NCBI GenBank assembly: GCA_021793135.1
Contig: JAJYTI010000109.1
Coordinates: 1 to 7,494, forward strand
Direction of reading: 5' to 3'
From: Bacteroidota bacterium
GTDB taxonomy: Bacteria > Bacteroidota > Bacteroidia > Flavobacteriales > Flavobacteriaceae
DNA length: 7,494 nt
Part shown: in pieces, positions 1 to 6,985 of the stretch
Numbering within the stretch: the first letter of the stretch is position 1
Layout: each line of letters begins with the position of its first letter
Position numbers and translations under genes: made by a program
Notes under the pieces: model-generated
Database searches by the model: none
What the model saw: the letters and a program-made list of their open reading frames with translations, nothing else
Told to the model about the DNA's origin: nothing

Positions 1-1147
1 CTTCGATATAATCGATAGAGTTTTGGTTATTAGAGTGCATTTGATAAATCCTAGAAATACGCTCACGCTTACCAGAACGGTTGTTTAAAACATAAGAACC
101 AGCATCCAATCTACCAGAGTAAGCTCTAAAGAAAGCTAAACGACCAACAAATGGATCTGTAGCAATTTTAAAAGCAAGTGCCGAGAACGGCTCTTTCACA
201 TCTGGTTTTCTTCTCTCTTCTTCTTCTGTATCAGGATTTACCCCAATAATAGCATCCTTATCTACTGGTGATGGTAAGTATCTAACAACTGCATCCAATA
301 AGAATTGAACACCTTTATTTTTGAAAGACGAACCACAAACCATTGGGATAATACTCATATCCATTACAGCAGCACGTAAAGCAGCATGAATCTCATCTTC
401 AGTAATAGAGCTTTCATCCTCCATATACTTTTCAAGAAGCTCTTCATCATAAGCAGCTACCTCTTCGATAAGCTTACCACGATACTCAGCAACTTCATCT
501 ACCATCTCAGCAGGAATCTCAATCTCATCAAAAGTAGACCCTAAAGTCTCATCATGCCATACAATAGCACGGTTCTTAACTAAATCAACAATCCCTTTAA
601 AATCTGCTTCATCACCAATTGGCAATACAATTGGAACAGCATTAGACCTTAAAATATCTTTTACTTGTTGACAAACTCCTAAGAAGTTAGCTCCTTGACG
701 GTCCATTTTATTAACGAATCCGATACGAGGAACACTATAGTCATCAGCTAAACGCCAGTTAGTTTCAGACTGAGGCTCAACACCATCAGCAGCACTAAAC
801 AAAAATACTAACCCATCTAATACACGTAAAGATCTACTAACTTCAACTGTAAAGTCAACGTGACCCGGTGTATCGATAATATTAAACTTATAGTCCTTAG
901 TATCTGGAGTAGGCTTAGCATTTTCTAAAGGAAACTGCCAGTTACAAGTTGTCGCAGCAGAAGTAATTGTAATACCTCTCTCCTGCTCCTGATCCATCCA
1001 GTCCATAGTAGCAGAACCTTCGTGAGTCTCTCCTAACTTATGGTTAACCCCTGTATAAAATAATATTCTCTCTGTAGTTGTTGTTTTACCGGCATCAATG
1101 TGCGCAGCAATACCAATATTTCTTGTATATCTTAAATCTCTTGCCAT
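1..1147 (-). CDS. fusA: Translation elongation factor G, N-terminal part (cut by window edge)
   Basis: EF-G is the cytosolic GTPase that moves tRNAs and mRNA through the ribosome after each peptide bond and, with ribosome recycling factor, splits spent ribosomes. The first 382 codons are visible; the family is about 700 residues, so the rest of domain II and domains III-V lie beyond the left edge. The G-domain motifs are intact: P-loop AHIDAGKT (about residues 15-22), effector-loop RGIT (57-60), DTPGH (92-96) and NKMD (146-149). Domain II starts near EPFSALAFKIATDPFVG (from about 319). The ATG lies 5 bp after the rpsG stop, with an extra TAG directly behind the TAA, so it is almost certainly co-transcribed and perhaps translationally coupled. 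No Shine-Dalgarno sequence is present. Residues match canonical housekeeping EF-G closely, and I see no sign of a divergent paralogue such as EF-G2. Confidence 0.98.
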   Translation of the reverse strand, partial: MARDLRYTRNIGIAAHIDAGKTTTTERILFYTGVNHKLGETHEGSATMDWMDQEQERGITITSAATTCNWQFPLENAKPTPDTKDYKFNIIDTPGHVDFTVEVSRSLRVLDGLVFLFSAADGVEPQSETNWRLADDYSVPRIGFVNKMDRQGANFLGVCQQVKDILRSNAVPIVLPIGDEADFKGIVDLVKNRAIVWHDETLGSTFDEIEIPAEMVDEVAEYRGKLIEEVAAYDEELLEKYMEDESSITEDEIHAALRAAVMDMSIIPMVCGSSFKNKGVQFLLDAVVRYLPSPVDKDAIIGVNPDTEEEERRKPDVKEPFSALAFKIATDPFVGRLAFFRAYSGRLDAGSYVLNNRSGKRERISRIYQMHSNNQNSIDYIE

Positions 1148-1152
1148 GTCTA

Positions 1153-1629
1153 TTAGAATCTGAAGTGTGAGAATGCCTTGTTAGCCTCTGCCATACGGTG
1201 CGTCTCCACACGTTTTCTAACCGCAGCTCCTTCTTCTTTCGCAGCAGCTAAAATCTCAGCAGCTAATTTATTAGCCATTGATTTTTCATTTCTTTTTCTA
1301 GAGAAAGTAATCATCCACTTCATAGCAGTTGAAATCTTTCTATCTGGTTTAATCTGCATTGGAATCTGAAACGTAGCACCACCAACACGACGGCTACGAA
1401 CCTCCACGTGTGGCATTACATTAGAAAGCGCATCTTTCCACACCTCTAACGCAGTTTTTTCGTCATCTTGTTTTTTCTCCTCTACGATATCAATCGCATC
1501 ATAGAACACCTTAAAAGCCACTGACTTCTTACCATCTAACATTAAGTTATTAACAAAACGCGTTACTAGCGGATCATTAAACTTTGGATCTGGCAAAATT
1601 GGCCTTTTATTTCCATATTGTTTTCTCAT
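1153..1629 (-). CDS. rpsG: 30S ribosomal protein S7
   Basis: S7 is a primary 16S rRNA-binding protein that starts assembly of the 30S head and lies near the E-site mRNA exit. The 158-residue product has the normal bacterial length. It carries the family's N-terminal block (GNKRPILPDPKFNDPLV, about residues 6-22), the LMLDGKKSVA helix (29-38), the central VEVRSRRVGGATFQIP stretch, and the C-terminal RVETHRMAEANKAFSHF block. It is the middle gene of rpsL-rpsG-fusA. The gap to rpsL is only 25 bp, which leaves little room for a structured S7 translational operator like the longer E. coli rpsL-rpsG spacer; whether S7 autoregulates here cannot be told. The leader just before ATG reads AAAAAGAAGTA, A-rich with a weak purine run and no clear Shine-Dalgarno, as is usual in Bacteroidota. 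Confidence 0.99.
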   Translation of the reverse strand: MRKQYGNKRPILPDPKFNDPLVTRFVNNLMLDGKKSVAFKVFYDAIDIVEEKKQDDEKTALEVWKDALSNVMPHVEVRSRRVGGATFQIPMQIKPDRKISTAMKWMITFSRKRNEKSMANKLAAEILAAAKEEGAAVRKRVETHRMAEANKAFSHFRF

Positions 1630-1654
1630 TACTTCTTTTTAAAAAGTTACTGAA

Positions 1655-2029
1655 TTACTTTTTTGGGCGCTTTGCACCGTATTTAGATCTTCTTTGCGCA
1701 CGTCCTTCAACACCTGCTGTGTCTAAAGCTCCACGCACAACGTGATATCTAACTCCCGGTAAGTCTTTTACCCTTCCTCCTCTTACTAATACTATCGAGT
1801 GCTCTTGTAAGTTGTGTCCTTCTCCTGGAATGTAAGCGTTAACCTCCTTACCATTAGTCAACCTTACCCTTGCTACTTTACGCATAGCTGAGTTAGGCTT
1901 TTTAGGCGTGGTAGTGTATACACGCGTACAAACTCCTCTTCGCTGAGGACACGAATCCAGAGCCACCGATTTACTCTTCTTAGTAATACGGACCCTTCCT
2001 TTTCGTACTAATTGTGAAATTGTTGGCAT
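1655..2029 (-). CDS. rpsL: 30S ribosomal protein S12
   Basis: S12 sits at the 30S decoding centre and controls tRNA selection accuracy. The 124-residue product equals the usual length. It contains the invariant TTTPKKPNSAMRKVARVRLTNG region (from about residue 39) and the GEGHNLQEHS and RGGRVKDLPGVRYH loops. Lysines 43 and 88 (numbered with Met1), whose replacement classically gives streptomycin resistance, are both the sensitive type. Asp89, the residue methylthiolated by RimO in other bacteria, is also present. Cysteines occur at positions 27 and 34. It is the first gene of the str operon and is preceded by a good promoter-like box about 58 bp upstream. The ATG context is AT-rich without a Shine-Dalgarno sequence. 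Confidence 0.99.
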   Translation of the reverse strand: MPTISQLVRKGRVRITKKSKSVALDSCPQRRGVCTRVYTTTPKKPNSAMRKVARVRLTNGKEVNAYIPGEGHNLQEHSIVLVRGGRVKDLPGVRYHVVRGALDTAGVEGRAQRRSKYGAKRPKK

Positions 2030-2086
2030 ATAAATTTTTTATTATACTTATTTGTTTAAATAATAAACACCCACATTTTGGGGATG

Positions 2087-2094
2087 CAAATATA
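2087..2094 (-). promoter_or_regulatory. Promoter -7 box of the str operon (TATATTTG)
   Basis: Read on the minus strand, TATATTTG matches the Bacteroidota primary-sigma -7 consensus TAnnTTTG exactly. It ends 57 nt before the rpsL ATG, so transcription would start near 2080 and leave a leader of about 50 nt. The -33 element is less clear: the upstream DNA is a T-rich run holding TTTTGG (2118-2123), about 23 nt from the -7 box, at the long end of the known spacing. A weak CCCA/TGGG inverted repeat (2070-2073 and 2079-2082) would lie at the very 5' end of the transcript. Position, orientation and exact box match make this the best promoter candidate in the window. Confidence 0.7.
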
Positions 2095-2148
2095 AAAATA
2101 ATCTGAACAAAATAAAACCAAAACAAAGAAACTTTCATTTTTAATTGA

Positions 2149-2156
2149 TATTTTTG
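2149..2156 (+). promoter_or_regulatory. Putative -7 box for the Omp85-like gene (TATTTTTG)
   Basis: TATTTTTG matches the Bacteroidota TAnnTTTG consensus exactly on the plus strand and points toward the gene starting at 2230. Transcription would begin near 2162, giving a leader of about 68 nt. No TTG or TTTG lies at the expected -33 distance; the only nearby TTG (2143-2145) is too close. This makes the promoter weaker than the divergent one for rpsL or dependent on an activator. AT-rich DNA yields such boxes by chance, so confidence is moderate. Confidence 0.4.
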
Positions 2157-2173
2157 AATTTAAAGCAGACCTG

Positions 2174-2186
2174 CCAATGAAATTGG
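2174..2186. repeat. Short inverted repeat in leader (CCAAT-GAA-ATTGG)
   Basis: Two perfect 5-bp arms are separated by 3 bp. It lies about 12 nt downstream of the predicted start of transcription for the Omp85-like gene and overlaps an ATG at 2177. It could be a small operator or a 5' hairpin. It is short enough that chance occurrence is possible. Confidence 0.3.
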
Positions 2187-2202
2187 AAGACAGCCGAATA
2201 GA

Positions 2203-2215
2203 GAAAATAATTTTC
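2203..2215. repeat. Inverted repeat GAAAAT-A-ATTTTC before the TTG start
   Basis: Six-bp perfect arms surround a single central base, ending 14 bp before the presumed TTG start codon of the Omp85-like gene. The 1-nt centre favours a DNA-level binding site over an RNA hairpin. All but the outer pair are A-T, so a chance match in this AT-rich spacer is a serious alternative. Confidence 0.3.
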
Positions 2216-2229
2216 AGACTACAACATTC

Positions 2230-3915
2230 TTGCTACAGAAACAATCGACATACATATTAAGTCTTTTTCTACTCTTTATACCAACGCTAAAAGCGCAAGA
2301 CTTATATTTAGACTATTCCATTATAGATAGCAGCACAACAAAAGAAATTAAAGAAAAACTAAAGGTAAAAAAATTTAAAAACCTAAATTCTTTAGTAGAA
2401 CATACAGAAAAAACCATCATTCAGTTACAAAAAGTAGGATACCTAGAAGCCAATAAAAAAGAAATATCCAAGAAAAATGATAGTACATTTAGTTGCCCTA
2501 TATATATAGGCTCTAAAACAAACGTCACTAAAATTAATATAGGACAAAAAAAATGGCCTAATGAGATTCTAAAAGAAATCGGCACTTCTAAATCAAATGC
2601 TATAGAATTAAGTTTTGAACAATTAGAAAGCAAACTAGAACAAATAAAAGAAACATGGAAAAATCATGGCTATAGTTTTTCGGAAGTACAACTTTTAAAT
2701 ATAAGAAAAAGCAACGATACTTTATTTGCTGATATATCCATCTACAAAAACGATTTAAGAAAAATAGACTCCTTGACTATTAAAGGTTACGACAATTTCC
2801 CGAAAAAAATATTGCTGCATAAATATGGTTTAAAACCCAACAAGAAATTAAATCAAGATAAAATAAAGAAAGCTAGCATTGACATGGAAGCAATGGGAAT
2901 AGCAAAAGAAACTAAAGCGCCAGAAATATTATTTGAGAAAAACAAAAGCACTGTATTCTTATATTTAGAAAAAATAAACAATAATTATTTCGATGGAATT
3001 ATTGGATTTGCATCAAATGAAGAGACAGGGAAATTAGAATTTAATGGAAATATAGATTTAACACTGCACAACAATCTCAATCAAGGAGAAAAGCTATCCC
3101 TAAATTATAGAGCAGATGGAAACTCCCAGCAAGAATTAAAAATTAATGCAAATGCACCATATTTTGCTAATACACCAATAACACCGAGCGGAGGAATCCA
3201 TATATACAAAAAAGACTCAACATACACAAACACAAATCTTAACATTAAGTTAAACTACGATATCGGAAACTGGTCCTACTATGCTGGATTCGAACAACAT
3301 AAATCCACCAATCTTTTACAAGAAGTTAATCATACAAATAACATAACAAGTTTAAATGGCCATTTCTACATTACTGGGATAAATCATCTGATTTACCAAA
3401 ACGACATATTAAACCCAATAAAAAGCTACTTAGACATACAAATTGGGATAGGAAAAAGAGATACAGACATGCAATCAGAGCTACAATATAAATCAGAAAT
3501 AGAAGCATATAAAAACTTCATAATAATAAAAAATCATAGTTTATTCTCAAAAATTAATTACATGAAGCTTTGGAGCAAAGATTACTACTCAAATGAGTTG
3601 TACAGAATTGGAGGAACAGACAACATACGTGGTTTTAACGAAAATAGTATTGACGCGTCATCTACCTATTCAATTCAAACTGAGTATAGATATAAACTTT
3701 CGCAAGAAATATACATTCACACTATTACAGACTTAGGTAGAATTGAAAATAAAGCTGAAAACATTAAAGAAAACTTAATTGGATTAGGATTTGGCATAGG
3801 AATCTACAATAAATTAGGCTTAATGAAAGTACAAATTGCTAATGGTTCAACAAGCCATGAAAAGATAGATTTTGACAAAACAAGAATTCACATCAGCATA
3901 CACACAAAGTTTTAA
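2230..3915 (+). CDS. Omp85-superfamily outer-membrane protein with POTRA-like domains
   Basis: This is a 561-residue outer-membrane beta-barrel protein of the BamA/TamA/FhaC type, a family that inserts or secretes proteins at the outer membrane. Residues 1-22 form a signal peptide ending LKA, with cleavage before QD. Residues 24-97, 98-175 and 178-249 look like three POTRA-like units, each with a helical stretch followed by a Gly-Tyr or similar turn and paired strands. The barrel covers about 250-561 in alternating polar/hydrophobic strands. RIGGTDNIRGF at 459-469 contains the lumenal-loop (V/I)RGF motif typical of Omp85 proteins, and the chain ends in Phe, as expected for recognition by the BAM machinery. 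The start is TTG: no in-frame ATG exists between the upstream TAA at 2161 and the signal peptide. It is very rich in Lys, Asn and Ile and more AT-biased than the SusC gene downstream. The barrel is shorter than that of BamA, so it is probably not the essential BamA. Its client is unknown. Confidence 0.8.
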   Translation: MLQKQSTYILSLFLLFIPTLKAQDLYLDYSIIDSSTTKEIKEKLKVKKFKNLNSLVEHTEKTIIQLQKVGYLEANKKEISKKNDSTFSCPIYIGSKTNVTKINIGQKKWPNEILKEIGTSKSNAIELSFEQLESKLEQIKETWKNHGYSFSEVQLLNIRKSNDTLFADISIYKNDLRKIDSLTIKGYDNFPKKILLHKYGLKPNKKLNQDKIKKASIDMEAMGIAKETKAPEILFEKNKSTVFLYLEKINNNYFDGIIGFASNEETGKLEFNGNIDLTLHNNLNQGEKLSLNYRADGNSQQELKINANAPYFANTPITPSGGIHIYKKDSTYTNTNLNIKLNYDIGNWSYYAGFEQHKSTNLLQEVNHTNNITSLNGHFYITGINHLIYQNDILNPIKSYLDIQIGIGKRDTDMQSELQYKSEIEAYKNFIIIKNHSLFSKINYMKLWSKDYYSNELYRIGGTDNIRGFNENSIDASSTYSIQTEYRYKLSQEIYIHTITDLGRIENKAENIKENLIGLGFGIGIYNKLGLMKVQIANGSTSHEKIDFDKTRIHISIHTKF

Positions 3916-3947
3916 CATTTAACTACTTAGAAACCCTTTAAATTACA

Positions 3948-3957
3948 AGCAATTGCT
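3948..3957. repeat. 10-bp perfect palindrome AGCAATTGCT upstream of susC-like gene
   Basis: A perfect 10-bp palindrome lies in the 120-bp spacer between the Omp85-like gene and the SusC gene. It contains the TTG that would serve as the -33 element of the SusC promoter. A regulator bound here would compete with RNA polymerase. No second copy was noticed in the window, so its role is open. Confidence 0.25.
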
Positions 3958-3980
3958 CAAATTCTTTATGATAAAATTTG
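3953..3980 (+). promoter_or_regulatory. Possible promoter for the SusC/SusD genes
   Basis: TTG (3953-3955) is followed after 16 nt by TAAAATTTG (3972-3980). The latter resembles the Bacteroidota -7 box TAnnTTTG but has one extra base between TA and TTTG, and the spacing is slightly short. Transcription would start near 3987, about 50 nt before the ATG at 4036. No hairpin-plus-T-run terminator is seen after the upstream gene, so read-through from it is the alternative. Confidence 0.35.
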
Positions 3981-4035
3981 CAGGTTTAAGATTTTATTAT
4001 CACTTTTGGCCTTGGCTAATTCAAATAATTATAAA

Positions 4036-6972
4036 ATGAGAACAAAGTTTAATGGATTTCTAGCGCTACTATTAGCGTTAGTTGTGCAAATATCGTTTGC
4101 ACAAGAAAAGAACATTACTGGTACTGTTGTCGATGAGACGGGCATGCCGCTTTTAGGCGCAACAGTACTTGTAATTAAGAGTGATCGAGGTACGAGTACC
4201 GACTTCGATGGAAATTTCTCTATTCAAGCCTCAGAAGGCGAAAAAGTAGAAGTATCCTACATTGGTTACCAATCAAGTACGTTCACAGTAGGTTCTAGCA
4301 ACCACTATGATGTAATCCTTAAAGACGGGGATATGATTGATGAAGTTGTATTAGTAGGATATGGATCTGGACGAAATATTTCTCAAGTAACTGGATCAAT
4401 TGCTTCCGTACAAAGCGATAAACTTTCAAATAAACCTGTAGCAAACGTTATGGAAGCCCTGCAAGGTCAAGTTGCTGGACTACAGCTATTTACATCTTCA
4501 GGAGAACCAACAGCATTATCTACAATGCGATTACATGGTATAGGTTCTGTTACAGCAAGTAACCAACCATTGTTTGTTTTAGATGGAGTTCCAATCGACT
4601 CTCAAACTCTTTTAACACTAAACTCTAATGACTTTGAGTCAGTAACAGTTTTAAAAGATGCGGCGGCGACTTCGATTTATGGGTCGAGAGCTGCAAACGG
4701 AGTAATTTATATTACTTCTAAAAAAGGAGAGGCAGGAAATAGCCAATTCAGTTTAAATTATGAATACGGTTTTTCTGAGCTAGCTAGAAAAAATCAAATG
4801 GATTTGATGGATGCTAAACAACTACTAGACTTCCAATTAGATAAAGGATTTATAAACCAGGATTTCTATGATGAAAGAATAGCATCAGGTATAAACACAA
4901 ACTGGGAAAGCTATTACTACAGAGATAATGCTCCTGTTCGTAAGGTAGATATGGCGATGAGTGGTGGAAATGAAAACACTACATACTATATTTCTGGAAA
5001 TTACATGGATCATGAAGGTATAACTATCGCTTCAGGATTAGAGCGTTATACTATTAGAACTAACGTTGAAACAAAAGTAAACGATTGGCTTAAAACAGGT
5101 GTTCGTATTAGTGGTGGAACAGATACGAGAGAAACGTTCCCTTATGGCACAAATGAACTTAGAGGTTCTTTAGGTGCATTGTTAAACGAACCATATTATA
5201 CTCCTTATGATGAAAATGGCAATGTAGCAGATTTCTGGGAAGGAATAGGATCTAACTCAAATGAGTATGTATTAAGAATGCAACCTGGAAATACAAAGAA
5301 CCATCAACTAAATGGTAATTTCTATATGGAAATTAATCCTATAAGAGGTTTAAAATTTAGATCACAATATGGTATTGACTTCTATAATAGAAGAAGCACA
5401 AGAAAAATGTTCCCTTCGGCTGATTTTGCAGGAGGTGTAGGTATGAGAAGAGAAAGTTCTGCACAAATGCTAAATCAAACTGTTACAAATACTGCTGAAT
5501 ACAATTTCGACATTAACAATGATCACAACATCTCAGTATTAGTAGGACAAGAAGGAACAAAGTTTGATTACGATTTCTTCAATGTCGAAATGAGAGGAAT
5601 GGAAGATGATAGATTAATGGAATTTGGAGCTGGTAATATCGCAGACATGACTAATTCTCCAGAAATGACATCAACCCAATATGCTTACTTATCATATTTT
5701 GGACAAGCAAATTATGATTATGCAGGTAAATATTTCCTAGATTTATCTGTAAGAAATGATAAATCATCTCGTTTTGGAGCTAAAAACAGAAGTGCTAATT
5801 TTTGGTCAGCAGGTTTAATGTGGAACCTTACAAAAGAAGACTTTATGAACAATGTTAGTTTCATAAATGATCTTCGTTTAAGAGGTAGTTATGGTACTAC
5901 AGGAAACTCTGAAGGAATTGGAAACTATTCTCACTTAGCACTAGTAGGTACAGACGTATCCTATGCCGACAAAACAGGTTGGAGAGTATTAGCAGCAGGA
6001 AATGGAGAACTAGGATGGGAAGAACAAAGTAAATTAACAGTAGGTTTTGCTTCTTCATTGTTCAACAATAAATTAACATTAGATGTTGATTATTACGTAC
6101 GTAAAACTAAAAACATGTTAATGTTAGTTCCTCAACCATATACTTCTGGATTCGAGGAAATTGCAGAAAATATTGGAGGTATTCAAAATAATGGTATTGA
6201 CGTAACTCTAGGTGTAACTTTATTCCAAAATCAAGATTGGAATATAGGAGTAGTTAAAACCTTTAACTACAACAAAAATAAGATTACCGACTTATTCTAT
6301 GGCTTAGATGAATGGGTAGTAGCAAACACAGGAGTTTCTTATATTGTAGGAGAAGAAATATCCTTTTATATGCCAAAATGGCTAGGAGTTGATCCTGAGG
6401 ATGGTTTACAAATGTGGGAAGATCCAGAAACTGGCGAAGCAGTTAAAGATTTCAATGAAGAACAATTAAGTCAAGCTTTAAATGGTAAGCCAAGATATGC
6501 TCCAATTCAAGGAGGATTTAGCCTTAATGCATCTTGGAGTAAAGGATTAAGCTTTTCAGCGGACTTTGCATACATGTATGACAACTACTTATTCAACAAT
6601 GACCGTTTCTTCTACGAAAACCCTGCGCTGTTTGGAGACATGAACCAATCTATAACCGTACTGGATGAATGGAAAGAACCAGGAGATCAAACCAAATTCC
6701 CTAAATTTGGTGAAGCAATGGAGTTTGACGATCGTTTAATAGAAGATGCATCATTCTTAAGATTGAAGAATATTTCTATTGCATACGATGTTCCAACTAC
6801 TCTATTAGGTGAAAACAATCCAGTAAAAGGATTACGTTTCAGTTTAACAGCTAGAAACTTATTTACTATAACTAATTATTCAGGTTTGGATCCAGAAGTT
6901 GACTCTAACTTAACTTTAGGTCAATATCCTAATACTAGACAATACGTAGCATCAGTACGTGTATCATTTTAA
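4036..6972 (+). CDS. SusC/RagA-family TonB-dependent outer-membrane transporter
   Basis: This 978-residue barrel imports nutrients such as glycans or peptides across the outer membrane, driven by TonB, with a SusD-type lipoprotein as lid. The signal peptide covers residues 1-22 (MRTKFNGFL... ending SFA). A carboxypeptidase-D regulatory-like domain follows (about 26-97, NITGTVVDETGMPLLGATV), then the TonB-box-like DEVVLVGYG (102-110) and the plug (about 115-240). The plug holds LDGVPID (182-188) and the family signature VLKDAAATSIYGSRAANGVI (205-224). The remainder is the large barrel, ending in Phe. There is no STN domain, so no direct link to an anti-sigma factor is expected. I place the start at ATG 4036; the ORF stays open upstream to a TTG at 4006, but those ten residues would precede a normal signal peptide. 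The SusD gene follows 13 bp later. Substrate cannot be assigned. Confidence 0.97.
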   Translation: MRTKFNGFLALLLALVVQISFAQEKNITGTVVDETGMPLLGATVLVIKSDRGTSTDFDGNFSIQASEGEKVEVSYIGYQSSTFTVGSSNHYDVILKDGDMIDEVVLVGYGSGRNISQVTGSIASVQSDKLSNKPVANVMEALQGQVAGLQLFTSSGEPTALSTMRLHGIGSVTASNQPLFVLDGVPIDSQTLLTLNSNDFESVTVLKDAAATSIYGSRAANGVIYITSKKGEAGNSQFSLNYEYGFSELARKNQMDLMDAKQLLDFQLDKGFINQDFYDERIASGINTNWESYYYRDNAPVRKVDMAMSGGNENTTYYISGNYMDHEGITIASGLERYTIRTNVETKVNDWLKTGVRISGGTDTRETFPYGTNELRGSLGALLNEPYYTPYDENGNVADFWEGIGSNSNEYVLRMQPGNTKNHQLNGNFYMEINPIRGLKFRSQYGIDFYNRRSTRKMFPSADFAGGVGMRRESSAQMLNQTVTNTAEYNFDINNDHNISVLVGQEGTKFDYDFFNVEMRGMEDDRLMEFGAGNIADMTNSPEMTSTQYAYLSYFGQANYDYAGKYFLDLSVRNDKSSRFGAKNRSANFWSAGLMWNLTKEDFMNNVSFINDLRLRGSYGTTGNSEGIGNYSHLALVGTDVSYADKTGWRVLAAGNGELGWEEQSKLTVGFASSLFNNKLTLDVDYYVRKTKNMLMLVPQPYTSGFEEIAENIGGIQNNGIDVTLGVTLFQNQDWNIGVVKTFNYNKNKITDLFYGLDEWVVANTGVSYIVGEEISFYMPKWLGVDPEDGLQMWEDPETGEAVKDFNEEQLSQALNGKPRYAPIQGGFSLNASWSKGLSFSADFAYMYDNYLFNNDRFFYENPALFGDMNQSITVLDEWKEPGDQTKFPKFGEAMEFDDRLIEDASFLRLKNISIAYDVPTTLLGENNPVKGLRFSLTARNLFTITNYSGLDPEVDSNLTLGQYPNTRQYVASVRVSF

Positions 6973-6985
6973 TCAATAATTAATC

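Noticed and set aside
1178..1369. Open frame of 63 codons on the plus strand
   Set aside because: It lies wholly antisense within rpsG, whose protein sequence is clearly conserved, and has no promoter box or homologous features of its own.
1630..1654. S7 autoregulatory operator between rpsL and rpsG
   Set aside because: The 25-bp spacer is too short and A/T-rich to show the structured S7 target known from E. coli.
2367..2553. Poly-A runs of 7 (2367-2373) and 8 (2546-2553) as phase-variation slippage sites
   Set aside because: The reading frame is intact and such runs are expected from the Lys-rich, AT-rich coding sequence; no evidence of switching is available.
2421..2633. Open frame of 70 codons on the minus strand
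   Set aside because: It is antisense within the Omp85-like gene; the reverse reading of Lys/Glu/Asn-rich AT-biased codons naturally gives a hydrophobic Leu/Phe/Ile-rich shadow.
3916..3960. Intrinsic terminator after the Omp85-like gene
   Set aside because: No GC-containing stem followed by a T-run is present; the only symmetrical element is the AT-centred palindrome at 3948-3957, with no T-tract after it.
4006..4035. Upstream TTG start for the SusC protein
   Set aside because: It would place ten polar residues before a normal signal peptide that begins perfectly at ATG 4036 with MRTKFNG; it also lies close to the predicted transcription start.
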